Below are positions 1-7,161 of a stretch of 10,888 bases of DNA, piece after piece. The DNA is taken from NCBI GenBank assembly GCA_050249455.1, contig JBFWQM010000193.1, forward strand, positions 1-10,888, read 5' to 3'. The position numbers and the translations under genes were made by a program. Source of the DNA: JBFWQM01 sp050249455 (GTDB lineage Bacteria; Pseudomonadota; Alphaproteobacteria; MPNO01; VGEU01). The notes beneath the pieces were generated by a model. The model was not told where the DNA came from. It did no database searches and saw only the letters and a program-made list of their open reading frames with translations. Numbering within the stretch: position 1 is the first letter of the stretch; every line of letters begins with the position of its first letter.

Positions 1-675
1 CCGCTGCCCGAGCCGGTGGTGCCGCCGCCGCCCGCCGCCGCCACTCCGTCGCCGGCCGTGCCGCCGGTCGGCGGGACGCCGGCGTGGCCGCCCGACCGGC
101 GCGAGCGCAGCACCCTGCCGGAGGAGCGGCCGAACCGCGGCCTGCGGAACGACCGTTATATGCCGCCTACCCTGTCGCCCGGCCCGGCGCCGTCGCCGGG
201 CGCGCCGCCGATCCTGTCGCCCGTGCCCGGGCGCAGCGAGGCGGCGCCGGACGACGGCCGGCCGACCATGCTGGCCGCCCACAGCGCCGCGGGTGCCGCC
301 GCCGCGCTTCGCACCGGCCGGGCGATGCGGCTCGCCACCGTCGGCTTCGGCTCCGGCTCGGCGCGGCTCGATCGCGGCGACCGCGCGGCGATCGACCAGA
401 TCGCCTCGATCCACCGCCGGCGCGGCGGGCTCGTGGTCGTCGTCGGCCATGCCAGCCGCGAGGCGGGCGATGCGCGGCTGCTGCATGAGCGCATCGCCAA
501 CCTGAACGTGTCGCTGGACCGGGCCAACGCCGTGGCGCGTGCGCTGCAGCAGGCCGGCGTGCCGGCCGATTCGATCCGGGTCGAGGCGCGCGGCGACTCG
601 GAGCCCGCCGTCGCCGCCACGACGGCGGCCGCGGAAGCGGCAAACCGGCGCGTCGAAATCTTTATCGACTTCTGA
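1..675 (+). CDS. OmpA family protein, C-terminal part (5' end outside window)
   Basis: The frame is open to the left edge, so the true start lies upstream; the GTG codons at 16 and 19 are not convincing starts. The first roughly 100 visible residues are low-complexity and rich in Pro, Ala and Arg, consistent with a periplasmic linker. From about position 325 to the stop the protein matches the OmpA C-terminal peptidoglycan-binding fold: a VGFGSGSARLDRGD strand-turn segment, a VVVVGHAS strand, a LNVSLDRANAVARAL helix and a closing NRRVEIFI strand. This domain normally grips the diaminopimelate of peptidoglycan and anchors an outer-membrane or periplasmic protein to the wall. The canonical GHTD Asp is Ser here (codon 454-456), while the conserved Arg of the S-x-x-RA helix is kept (codon 520-522). 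No signal peptide or lipobox is visible because the N-terminus is missing. The role is inferred from the domain alone. Confidence 0.85.
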   Translation, partial: PLPEPVVPPPPAAATPSPAVPPVGGTPAWPPDRRERSTLPEERPNRGLRNDRYMPPTLSPGPAPSPGAPPILSPVPGRSEAAPDDGRPTMLAAHSAAGAAAALRTGRAMRLATVGFGSGSARLDRGDRAAIDQIASIHRRRGGLVVVVGHASREAGDARLLHERIANLNVSLDRANAVARALQQAGVPADSIRVEARGDSEPAVAATTAAAEAANRRVEIFIDF

Positions 676-679
676 CAGA

Positions 680-730
680 ATGCACGCCGCATCGGCAGGG
701 CTGGCCCCGCGGGGACCGGCGCCGGTGCAT
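680..730. repeat. palindrome-rich intergenic hairpin between the OmpA-type gene and the aminotransferase gene
   Basis: The gap holds two adjacent perfect palindromes, CCCCGCGGGG (705-714) and ACCGGCGCCGGT (715-726). Outer arms ATGCAC (680-685) and GTGCAT (725-730) are also complementary, although the second arm overlaps the second palindrome, so the foldings are alternatives. There is no T-tract, so a classical intrinsic terminator is not supported. It could be a 3' stabilising hairpin of the OmpA-type mRNA or a protein-binding site ahead of the aminotransferase gene. High GC content makes short palindromes common, so the functional call is weak. Confidence 0.3.
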
Positions 731-750
731 ACCCACCAACGGTGATCGAG

Positions 751-1971
751 ATGGACCAGGATTTCTACCGGATCAGGCGCCTACCCCCTTACGTGTTCGC
801 CGAAGTGAATGCGATGAAGGACAAGGCCCGAGCCGCCGGCGAGGACATCATCGATTTCGGCATGGGCAACCCCGACCTGCCGTCGCCGGCGCATGTGATC
901 GAGAAGCTCAAGGAAGCAGTCGACGACCCGCGCACCCACCGCTACTCGAACTCGCGCGGCATCCCCGGCCTGCGCCGGGCGTTCGCCAGCTACTACGCCC
1001 GCCGCTTCAACGTCGACCTCGACCCCGAGTCGGAGTGCATCGTCACCCTCGGCTCGAAGGAAGGCTTCGCCAACTTGGCGATGGCGATGTCGAGCCCGGG
1101 CGACGTGATCCTGGTGCCGAACCCGTCCTACCCGATCCACGCCTTCGGGTTCATCATCGCCGGCGCCACCATCCGCCACATCCCGGTCGGCGAGGACCTC
1201 AACTTCATGGTCGAGCTCGACCGCGCGGTGCGCTACAGCGTACCCAAGCCGATCGCGGTGGTGCTCAACTACCCGTCCAACCCGACCGCCCAGGTGGTCG
1301 ACCTCGCGTTCTACGAGGAGGTCATCGCCTATTGCCGCCGGCACGAGGTCTACGTCATCTCCGACCTCGCCTATTCCGAGATCTATTTCGACGGCCGGCC
1401 GCCGCCGTCGGCGCTGCAGGTCAAGGGCGCCAAGGACATCGTGATCGAGGTCTCGTCGCTGTCGAAGACCTACTCGATGCCGGGCTGGCGTATCGGCTTC
1501 GCGGCCGGCAACAAGCGCCTGATCCACGCGCTGGCGCGGGTGAAGTCGTACCTCGACTACGGCGCGTTCACGCCGATCCAGGTCGCCGCTGCCGCCGCGC
1601 TGAACGGCCCGCAGGACTGCGTGGAGGAGTTCCGCCAGACCTACAAGCGCCGCCGCGACGTGCTGGTGGAGAGCTTCGCCTTCGCCGGCTGGAAGATCCC
1701 GTCGCCACCGGCCTCGATGTTCGCCTGGGCGCCGATCCCGCCGCAGTTCGCCCATCTCGGCTCGGTGGAGTTCTCCAAGCTGATCCTCAAGGAAGCGAAG
1801 ATCGCGGTGTCGCCCGGCGCCGGCTTCGGCGAGTACGGCGACGGCCACGTCCGACTGGCGCTGGTGGAGAACCGCCACCGCATCCGCCAGGCGGCGCGCA
1901 GCCTGAAGAAGTTCATGTCGTCCGCCGACCGGATGCTCGAGGACGCCGAAAAACGGCTCGCCGCCCGTTGA
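751..1971 (+). CDS. alaC: class I/II pyridoxal-phosphate aminotransferase, AlaC-like
   Basis: This is a fold-type I aminotransferase of 406 residues, a normal length. It closely resembles E. coli AlaC (glutamate-pyruvate transaminase), sharing the RLPPYVF opening, GEDIIDF-MGNPD, SRGIPGLRRA, GSKEG and VPNPSYPIH. Visible PLP-site residues are Asn177 in NYPSNPTAQ, Asp205 and Tyr208 in SDLAYSE, the Schiff-base Lys239 in SSLSKTYSMPGWR, and Arg368 in HVRLALVENR, which should hold the substrate carboxylate. The family is often labelled LL-diaminopimelate aminotransferase in automatic annotation; the AlaC resemblance favours alanine/glutamate transamination, but substrate cannot be read from sequence. 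I chose ATG 751 because GGTG at 741-744 is a plausible ribosome site and homologues start just before the RLPPYVF motif; GTG 742 would add three residues. Its stop overlaps the start of homoserine dehydrogenase, so the two are co-translated. Confidence 0.92.
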   Translation: MDQDFYRIRRLPPYVFAEVNAMKDKARAAGEDIIDFGMGNPDLPSPAHVIEKLKEAVDDPRTHRYSNSRGIPGLRRAFASYYARRFNVDLDPESECIVTLGSKEGFANLAMAMSSPGDVILVPNPSYPIHAFGFIIAGATIRHIPVGEDLNFMVELDRAVRYSVPKPIAVVLNYPSNPTAQVVDLAFYEEVIAYCRRHEVYVISDLAYSEIYFDGRPPPSALQVKGAKDIVIEVSSLSKTYSMPGWRIGFAAGNKRLIHALARVKSYLDYGAFTPIQVAAAAALNGPQDCVEEFRQTYKRRRDVLVESFAFAGWKIPSPPASMFAWAPIPPQFAHLGSVEFSKLILKEAKIAVSPGAGFGEYGDGHVRLALVENRHRIRQAARSLKKFMSSADRMLEDAEKRLAAR

Positions 1972-3266
1972 GCGCACCGCTGAAGATCGCCGTCGCCGGC
2001 CTCGGCACCGTCGGGGCCGGCGTGGTGCGCCTGATCGCCCGGAACGAGCCGCTGCTGCAGCGGCGCTGCGGGCGCGCGGTGGAAGTGACAGCCGTGTCCG
2101 CGCGCGACCGCGGCCGCGACCGCGGCATCGAACTGTCGCGCTGCGAATGGTTCGATGACCCCGTCGCGATGGCGGCCAGCGCGGACGCCGAGATCGTCGT
2201 CGAGCTGATCGGCGGCGCCGACGGCCCGGCAAAGGCGGTGGCGGAGGCCGCGATCGGCGCGCGCCGCCACCTGGTCACCGCCAACAAGGCGCTGCTCGCC
2301 CGCCACGGCACCGCGATCGCGCGCGCGGCGGAGGACGCCGGCATCGCGCTCGGCTACGAGGCGGCGGTGGCCGGCGGCATCCCGATCATCAAGGCGTTGC
2401 GCGAGGGGCTGGCCGGCAACCGGATCGAGCGCCTCTACGGCATCCTGAACGGCACCTGCAACTACATCCTGACCACGATGCGCGAGACCGGGCGCGGCTT
2501 CGACGCGGTGCTGGCCGACGCGCAGGCGCTGGGCTACGCCGAGGCCGACCCCAGCTTCGACGTCGACGGCATCGACGCGGCGCACAAGCTCGCCATCCTG
2601 ACCGCGGTCGCGTTCGGCTGCGAGATCGACTTCGACGGCATCCATGTCGAGGGCATCCGCCACGTCTCGGCGGAGGACATCCGCTTCGCCGGCGAGCTCG
2701 GCTACCGCATCAAGCTGCTGGGCAGCGCGCGGATGACCGAGCACGGCATCGAGCAGCGCGTCCATCCCTGCATGGTCAAGCTGTCGGCGCCGATCGCCGC
2801 GGTGGAGGGCGTGTTCAACGCCGTCGTCGCCGAGGGCGACTTCGTCGGCACCGCGATGTTCGAGGGCCGCGGCGCCGGCGCCGGGCCGACCGCGTCCGCC
2901 GTGGTCGCCGACATCGTCGACATCGCGCGCGGCCATCGCGTTCCGGTGTTCGCGGTACCGGCGCGCGACCTGGCGCCGACCCGCGCCGCGCCGATGGACC
3001 GCCACTGGGGCGCCTATTATTTGCGCCTGATGGTGATGGACGAGCCCGGCGTGATCGCCGACATCGCCGGCATCTTCCGCGACGAGCGGGTCTCGATGGA
3101 GGCGATCCTGCAGCGCAGCCGCGATCCCGGCGAGCCGGTGCCCGTCGTCATCGTCACGCACGAGACCGAGGAGGCGCGGATGACCCGCGCGCTGGCGCGC
3201 ATCGCCGCGCTGGAGACGATCGCGGAACCGCCGCGGATGATCCGGATTGAACCGCTCGAACGCTGA
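1968..3266 (+). CDS. hom: homoserine dehydrogenase
   Basis: It reduces L-aspartate 4-semialdehyde to L-homoserine with NAD(P)H in the cytoplasm, at the branch to threonine, methionine and isoleucine. The protein has 432 residues, the usual length for a monofunctional enzyme with an ACT tail. Domain order is a Rossmann domain with GLGTVGAG (about 11-18) and TANKALLA (Lys107); a catalytic domain with NGTCNYILT (161-169) and EADPSFDVDGIDAAHK, whose Glu192, Asp203 and Lys207 keep the spacing of the catalytic residues of the yeast enzyme; and an ACT domain from about 350 (YYLRLMVMDEPGVIADIAG) that in relatives binds threonine for feedback control. The start is TTG 1968, overlapping the preceding TGA as TTGA. 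No in-frame ATG lies nearby and the next residues SAPLKIAVAG match family N-termini. The frame stays open far upstream inside the aminotransferase gene, but that part is out-of-frame shadow. Confidence 0.93.
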   Translation: MSAPLKIAVAGLGTVGAGVVRLIARNEPLLQRRCGRAVEVTAVSARDRGRDRGIELSRCEWFDDPVAMAASADAEIVVELIGGADGPAKAVAEAAIGARRHLVTANKALLARHGTAIARAAEDAGIALGYEAAVAGGIPIIKALREGLAGNRIERLYGILNGTCNYILTTMRETGRGFDAVLADAQALGYAEADPSFDVDGIDAAHKLAILTAVAFGCEIDFDGIHVEGIRHVSAEDIRFAGELGYRIKLLGSARMTEHGIEQRVHPCMVKLSAPIAAVEGVFNAVVAEGDFVGTAMFEGRGAGAGPTASAVVADIVDIARGHRVPVFAVPARDLAPTRAAPMDRHWGAYYLRLMVMDEPGVIADIAGIFRDERVSMEAILQRSRDPGEPVPVVIVTHETEEARMTRALARIAALETIAEPPRMIRIEPLER

Positions 3267-3300
3267 GCCGGCACACGGCAACTGACAGGAAGGGACGGAG

Positions 3301-4287
3301 ATGGACGACGTGATCCCGATGGACCGCAATCTCGCGCTCGAGATGGTCCGGGTGACGGAGGCGGCGGCGCTCTCGGCGTCGCGCCTGATGGGCCGCGGCG
3401 ACGAGAAGGCCGCCGACCAGGTCGCGGTCGACGCGATGCGCGCCGCGCTCAACAGCCTCGCCATCGACGGCACCGTGGTGATCGGCGAGGGCGAGCGCGA
3501 CGAGGCGCCGATGCTCTACATCGGCGAGAAGGTCGGCTCCGGCGGGCCCAAGGTCGACATCGCGCTCGACCCGCTGGAAGGCACCACGATCACCGCCAAG
3601 GGCCTCACCAACGCGCTCGCGGTGGTCGCGATCGCGACCGAGGGCAACTTCCTCAACGCGCCTGACGTCTACATGGACAAGATCGCGGTCGGCGGCGGGC
3701 TGCCCGACCAGCTGGTTGACATCGACGAGTCGCCGGCGACGAACCTCGCCAACCTGGCGCGCGCCAAGAAGCGCGACGTCTCGGACCTCGTCGCCTGCAT
3801 CCTCGACCGGCCGCGCCACGAGGAGCTGATCCGCAAGGTGCGCGAGGCGGGCGCGCGCATCATGCTGATCTCCGACGGCGACATCTCGGGCGTCATCTCG
3901 ACGTCGGAGGCCGAGAGCGGCGTCGACATCTATCTCGGTACCGGCGGCGCGCCGGAAGGCGTGCTGGCGGCCTCGGCGCTGCGCTGCATCGGCGGCCAGA
4001 TGCAGGGGCGCCTGCTGTTCCGCAACGACGCGGAGAAGTCCCGCGCCGCGAAATGGGGCATCACCGACCTCAACCGCAAGTACGGCATGGAGGAGATGGC
4101 CAAGGGCGACGTGATGTTCGCCTGCACCGGCGTTACCAGCGGCACCATGCTGCGCGGCGTGCGCCGCTTCGGCGGCGGCGCGGTGACGCACTCGCTGGTC
4201 ATGCGCTCGAAGTCCGGCACCGTCCGCTACATCGAGGCGCACCACAATTTCCACCGCAAGACCGGCTTCGACCCGGCGGACAGGTAG
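3301..4287 (+). CDS. glpX: fructose-1,6-bisphosphatase, class II (GlpX)
   Basis: It hydrolyses fructose 1,6-bisphosphate to fructose 6-phosphate in gluconeogenesis; some family members also act on sedoheptulose 1,7-bisphosphate. The 328 residues match the GlpX family end to end: GRGDEKAADQ, VVIGEGERDEAPMLYIGE, DIALDPLEGTTITAKG and GTGGAPEGVLAAS. By alignment with E. coli GlpX the metal and phosphate ligands are Asp39, Glu63, Asp90 and Glu93, with Glu219 in the GAPEG loop, so nothing essential is missing. ATG 3301 is preceded by AGGAAGG (3287-3293) at seven bases, a good ribosome site; ATG 3319 is a less likely start. Only 34 bases separate it from hom, so it is probably the last gene of the aminotransferase-hom-glpX transcript, which ends at the hairpin beginning about 50 bases downstream. 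This gene order recurs in alphaproteobacteria. Confidence 0.96.
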   Translation: MDDVIPMDRNLALEMVRVTEAAALSASRLMGRGDEKAADQVAVDAMRAALNSLAIDGTVVIGEGERDEAPMLYIGEKVGSGGPKVDIALDPLEGTTITAKGLTNALAVVAIATEGNFLNAPDVYMDKIAVGGGLPDQLVDIDESPATNLANLARAKKRDVSDLVACILDRPRHEELIRKVREAGARIMLISDGDISGVISTSEAESGVDIYLGTGGAPEGVLAASALRCIGGQMQGRLLFRNDAEKSRAAKWGITDLNRKYGMEEMAKGDVMFACTGVTSGTMLRGVRRFGGGAVTHSLVMRSKSGTVRYIEAHHNFHRKTGFDPADR

Positions 4288-4338
4288 AGCCGGACAACCG
4301 CGGCGGAGCACCGGCAACGCGCCGCTCCGCTGTTCCGT

Positions 4339-4364
4339 AGGGCGGGTCCGAGACCCGCCCTTTT
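4339..4364 (+). terminator. intrinsic terminator after glpX
   Basis: A perfect nine-pair stem, GGGCGGGTC (4340-4348) with GACCCGCCC (4352-4360), closes a three-base loop CGA. An added A-T pair leads directly into TTTT (4361-4364). It lies about 50 bases past the glpX stop and is the strongest terminator-like structure in the window. The same GGGCGGGTC core is partly repeated in the next hairpin, so it may also belong to a dispersed intergenic repeat. Confidence 0.75.
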
Positions 4365-4407
4365 CCTTCTGTGCTGGTCGCACCAGGCGCATGGCGGCAC
4401 TGCGGGC

Positions 4408-4424
4408 GGGTCGGAAACCGACCC
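4408..4424. repeat. second short hairpin in the glpX-recJ gap, REP-like
   Basis: GGGTCGG (4408-4414) pairs perfectly with CCGACCC (4418-4424) around a loop AAA. Together with the terminator hairpin about 45 bases upstream it forms a pair of inverted modules sharing GGGCGGGTC, separated by a smaller CTGGT-CGC-ACCAG stem near 4374. Paired GC-rich hairpins between genes resemble REP/BIME-type elements. There is no T-tract after this one. The rest of the 190-base gap (4288-4477) shows no gene and no clear promoter. Confidence 0.45.
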
Positions 4425-4477
4425 TTCGGACATTCGTTCGATTGCCGCATGGACCGAGTCGGTCCCGGCGTGCCACC

Positions 4478-6307
4478 ATGCCGGCCATGATGGACGGCCC
4501 GCCGATCCCGCCCGAATCGATTGCGCGCGCGTTCCTCGGCGTCGAGCGGTCGGCGACGGGGCGGCGGTGGAAGGCGCGGCTGGCCGACGAGCGGACGGCG
4601 CTGGCGATCGGCCAGGCCCACGGGCTGTCGGACATCGTGTGCAGGGTCATCGCCGGCCGCGGCGTCGGCTGCGACGACGTCGAGCGGTTCCTCAAGCCGA
4701 CCCTGCGGGATTTGCTGCCGGACCCGTCGCACCTTCTCGGCATGGACGCGGCCGTCGAGCGCCTGGTGCGCGCGATCGTGGACGGCGAGACCATCGCCGT
4801 GTTCGGCGACTACGACGTCGACGGAGCGACCTCGGCGGCGCTGCTGGTGCGCTTCTTCGCCGCGATCGGCCGGCCGCTCCTGGTCCACATCCCCGACCGG
4901 ATGCGCGAAGGCTACGGCCCCAACGCGCCGGCGCTGCTGGAGTTGCGCCGGCGCGGCGCGACGGTGGCGGTCACGGTGGACTGCGGTACGCTCGCCTACG
5001 CGCCGCTGGCGGCGGCGGCGGACGCCGGCCTCGACGTCATCGTCGTCGACCACCACGTCGCCGAGCCGGCGCTGCCGTCCGCGGTCGCGGTGGTCAACCC
5101 CAACCGCGTGGACGAGACCTCGCCGCACCGCCACCTCGCTGCGGTCGGCGTCACGTTCCTGCTGGTGGTGGCGCTCAACCGGGCGCTGCGCCGCGACTTC
5201 TGGTACGGCGAGGGCCATGCCGAGCCCGACCTGCGCCAGTGGCTCGACCTCGTCGCGCTCGGCACGGTGTGCGACGTGGTGCCGCTCGCCGGCGTCAACC
5301 GCGCGCTGGTGGCGCAGGGGATCGCGGTGATGGCCGGCCGCGGCAACCCCGGCCTCGCGGCGCTCGCCGACATCGCGGGGCTGCGCGAGCGGCCGACCGC
5401 GCACCACCTGGGCTACATCCTGGGCCCGCGGGTCAACGCCGGCGGCCGGGTCGGGCAGGCCGACCTCGGCGTGCGGCTCCTCACCACCGCCGACCCGGCG
5501 GAGGCGATGGCGCTTGCCGCCCGGCTCGACGGCTTCAACCGCGACCGCCAGGCCATAGAGGCCGGTGTGCTGCACCATGCCTTCGCGCAGGTCGAGGCCG
5601 CCGGCGACGACGGCGCCCCCATCGTCGTCGCGGCGGGGGAGGGCTGGCATCCCGGCGTCATCGGCATTGTCGCCGGGCGGCTGCGCGAGCGCTACCAGCG
5701 CCCGGCCTGCGTCGTGGCGCTGGCCGACGGGGTGGGCAAGGGCTCCGGCCGGTCGGTGCCGGGCGTGCGGCTGGGCGCCGCGGTGGTGGCGGCGCACCAG
5801 GCCGGCCTGCTGGCGGCCGGCGGCGGCCACGACATGGCGGCGGGCTTCACCGTCGCGGCCGAACGACTGGAGGATTTCCGCGCGTTCCTGGCCGACCACG
5901 TCGCGCGCCAGCAGGGCGGGACGCCGGCCATGCCGAGCCTCTCGATCGACGGCGCGCTGGCGCCCGGCGCGGTCACCGCCGCGCTGTGCCAGGACCTCGA
6001 TCGCTGCGGGCCGTACGGCGCCGGCAACCCGCGGCCGCGCTTCGTCCTGGCCGACGTCACCCTGGTCAAGCCGGAGTGGATCGGCGGCGGCGGCGACCAC
6101 CTGCGCTGCCTGGTCGCCGGCGGGGCGGGCGGGGCGCGGGTCAAGGCGGTCGCCTTCCGCAGCGCCGGCCAGCCGCTCGGCCGGCTGCTGGCGGAGGCGG
6201 GGGGCCGGCCGGTCCATCTCGCCGGCCACCTGCAGCGCCAGACCTGGCAGGGGCGCGAGAGCGTCGATTTCATCATCGACGACGCCGCGCTGGCGGTATC
6301 CCCGTAA
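4478..6307 (+). CDS. recJ: single-stranded-DNA-specific 5'-3' exonuclease RecJ
   Basis: RecJ degrades single-stranded DNA 5' to 3' in RecF-pathway recombination, mismatch repair and replication-fork processing. The 609 residues carry the DHH phosphoesterase motifs in order: DYDVDG (111-116), TVDCG with Asp168, DHH (191-193), and LGTVCDVVPL with Asp266. The DHHA1 domain follows with GPRVNAGGR (316-324), GWHPGVIGIVAGRL, GKGSGRSVPG and GGHDMAAGF (449-457). The C-terminal OB-fold part contains GPYGAGNPRP and a terminal block ending DFIIDDAAL. All metal ligands appear intact. The frame extends upstream to 4391, but that stretch contains a hairpin and does not look like family sequence, so I start at ATG 4478; ATG 4487 and 4490 are equally possible and no strong ribosome site separates them. 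Location just after glpX is a recurring alphaproteobacterial arrangement, but the terminator between them suggests separate transcription. Confidence 0.94.
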   Translation: MPAMMDGPPIPPESIARAFLGVERSATGRRWKARLADERTALAIGQAHGLSDIVCRVIAGRGVGCDDVERFLKPTLRDLLPDPSHLLGMDAAVERLVRAIVDGETIAVFGDYDVDGATSAALLVRFFAAIGRPLLVHIPDRMREGYGPNAPALLELRRRGATVAVTVDCGTLAYAPLAAAADAGLDVIVVDHHVAEPALPSAVAVVNPNRVDETSPHRHLAAVGVTFLLVVALNRALRRDFWYGEGHAEPDLRQWLDLVALGTVCDVVPLAGVNRALVAQGIAVMAGRGNPGLAALADIAGLRERPTAHHLGYILGPRVNAGGRVGQADLGVRLLTTADPAEAMALAARLDGFNRDRQAIEAGVLHHAFAQVEAAGDDGAPIVVAAGEGWHPGVIGIVAGRLRERYQRPACVVALADGVGKGSGRSVPGVRLGAAVVAAHQAGLLAAGGGHDMAAGFTVAAERLEDFRAFLADHVARQQGGTPAMPSLSIDGALAPGAVTAALCQDLDRCGPYGAGNPRPRFVLADVTLVKPEWIGGGGDHLRCLVAGGAGGARVKAVAFRSAGQPLGRLLAEAGGRPVHLAGHLQRQTWQGRESVDFIIDDAALAVSP

Positions 6308-6336
6308 GGATTACTCGGTTATCATAGGCCCGACGC

Positions 6337-6358
6337 CTGCGGCCAACGGTTGCCGCAG
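6337..6358. other. hairpin downstream of recJ
   Basis: CTGCGGC (6337-6343) pairs with GCCGCAG (6352-6358) around an eight-base loop. It begins 30 bases past the recJ stop and is followed by AAATG rather than a T-tract. It may end or stabilise the recJ transcript, or sit in the leader of the DUF2062 gene. The 111-base gap (6308-6418) holds nothing else I can name. Confidence 0.35.
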
Positions 6359-6407
6359 AAATGCCACTGGCCACCGGCACGCTGCACCCGGCGGCAGGTG
6401 GCCGGAC

Positions 6408-6413
6408 GAGAGG
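6408..6413 (+). promoter_or_regulatory. ribosome binding site that sets the DUF2062 start
   Basis: GAGAGG lies five bases before ATG 6419. The longer in-frame alternative, TTG 6350, has no comparable site and would start inside the hairpin at 6337-6358, so this site supports the shorter protein. Confidence 0.6.
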
Positions 6414-6418
6414 CGGGC

Positions 6419-7021
6419 ATGGACGGGAGACGGCCGGCGGCCCGGGCGGTTCGCAAGCGGCGCCGGGACCAGCGCCTGCGGCGCTGGGTCTATTACAAGC
6501 TGATCGTGCCGCTGAAGCGGAGCAAGCACCCGCCGGAGCATACCGCGCGCGGCAGCTTCATCGGCCTCGCCTGGGCGTTCACCCCGACCATCGGGCTGCA
6601 GATGGGCTTCGTGCTGCTGACCTGGGTGATCGCGCGCAAGCTCCTGCGCTGGGACTTCAACGTGATCGTCGGCGTGGCGTGGACGTGGGTGACCAACGCG
6701 CTCACCATGCTGCCGAGCTACTACCTGTTCTACGTCACCGGGCAGGTCATGCTCGGCCACTGGGACGACATGGCCGGCTACAAGTCGTTCCTCGCGCTGT
6801 GGGACGGCGCGATGGGCACCGCGCCGCCGGACGGCGACATGCTGGCCACCGCCGGCCATTACGGCGACATACTTCTCGGCTGGGGCCTCGCCATGGTGGT
6901 CGGCTGCGTCCCGTGGGCGGTGGCGATCGGCTGGCTGGGCTACGTCTGGACCCTGCGGTTCCTGCGCCGCCACCACGCCCAGCGGCTCGAACGGGTCATC
7001 GCGCGCCGGGCCGCCGCTTGA
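6419..7021 (+). CDS. DUF2062 domain-containing membrane protein
   Basis: This is a 200-residue inner-membrane protein of unknown function. The first 40 residues are strongly basic (RRPAARAVRKRRRDQRLRR), which fits a cytoplasmic N-terminus. The DUF2062 signature follows: SFIGLAWAFTPTIGLQMGF (46-64) in a first hydrophobic segment to about 72, a second segment at about 80-106 (NVIVGVAWTWVTNALTMLP), and a last one at about 150-178. A soluble stretch at 107-149 includes a GTAPPDGD loop, and the C-terminus is again basic (LRRHHAQRLERVIARR). DUF2062 proteins are widespread in proteobacteria; no biochemical role is established to my knowledge, and some relatives carry the domain beside glycosyltransferase or envelope genes. 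It is separated from recJ by 111 bases and has its own ribosome site. The family call is firm and the function is unknown. Confidence 0.85.
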   Translation: MDGRRPAARAVRKRRRDQRLRRWVYYKLIVPLKRSKHPPEHTARGSFIGLAWAFTPTIGLQMGFVLLTWVIARKLLRWDFNVIVGVAWTWVTNALTMLPSYYLFYVTGQVMLGHWDDMAGYKSFLALWDGAMGTAPPDGDMLATAGHYGDILLGWGLAMVVGCVPWAVAIGWLGYVWTLRFLRRHHAQRLERVIARRAAA

Positions 7022-7023
7022 CC

Positions 7024-7050
7024 TTGATTTTGCGCGCCCGGCCGTCTAGT
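7024..7050 (+). promoter_or_regulatory. possible promoter of the tRNA-Glu gene
   Basis: TTGATT (7024-7029) and TCTAGT (7045-7050) resemble -35 and -10 boxes, four of six matches each, with a 15-base spacer that is short of the ideal 17. The end of the -10 lies 13 bases before the mature tRNA. This is also one of the few AT-richer spots between genes. The prediction is weak. Confidence 0.3.
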
Positions 7051-7063
7051 TACGTCCCCGCAC

Positions 7064-7139
7064 GACCCCATCGTCTAGAGGCCTAGGACTCCAGCCTTTC
7101 ACGCTGGCAACACGGGTTCGAATCCCGTTGGGGTCGCCA
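7064..7139 (+). tRNA. tRNA-Glu (anticodon TTC)
   Basis: A full cloverleaf can be drawn. The acceptor GACCCCA (7064-7070) pairs with TGGGGTC (7129-7135), followed by discriminator G and an encoded CCA (7137-7139). The anticodon stem CCAGC (7091-7095) with GCTGG (7103-7107) encloses the loop CTTTCAC, so the anticodon is TTC (7098-7100), reading GAA and GAG. The T arm ACGGG-TTCGAAT-CCCGT is perfect. Length is 76 bases. The sequence closely follows bacterial tRNA-Glu. It stands alone between two plus-strand genes. Confidence 0.97.
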
Positions 7140-7161
7140 CTCGTTCGCCTGTTGCAGCAGC

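Noticed and set aside
1035..1967. Upstream extension of the homoserine dehydrogenase frame
   Set aside because: The translation here is Arg/Pro-rich shadow of the aminotransferase gene; homology to homoserine dehydrogenase begins right after 1968.
781..2232. Long minus-strand open frame of 483 codons opposite the aminotransferase and hom genes
   Set aside because: It is Arg/Ala/Gly-rich with no recognisable domain and is fully explained as the antisense of well-conserved genes with G or C in third positions.
4391..4477. N-terminal extension of RecJ by 29 residues
   Set aside because: The stretch contains the second intergenic hairpin, reads as Arg-rich sequence unlike RecJ, and lacks a ribosome site.
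4199..6229. 676-codon minus-strand open frame opposite recJ
   Set aside because: Low-complexity His/Arg/Ala composition, no motif, and the opposite strand carries an intact RecJ.
6350..6418. Longer DUF2062 protein from TTG 6350
   Set aside because: The start lies inside a hairpin without a ribosome site, whereas ATG 6419 has GAGAGG five bases upstream.
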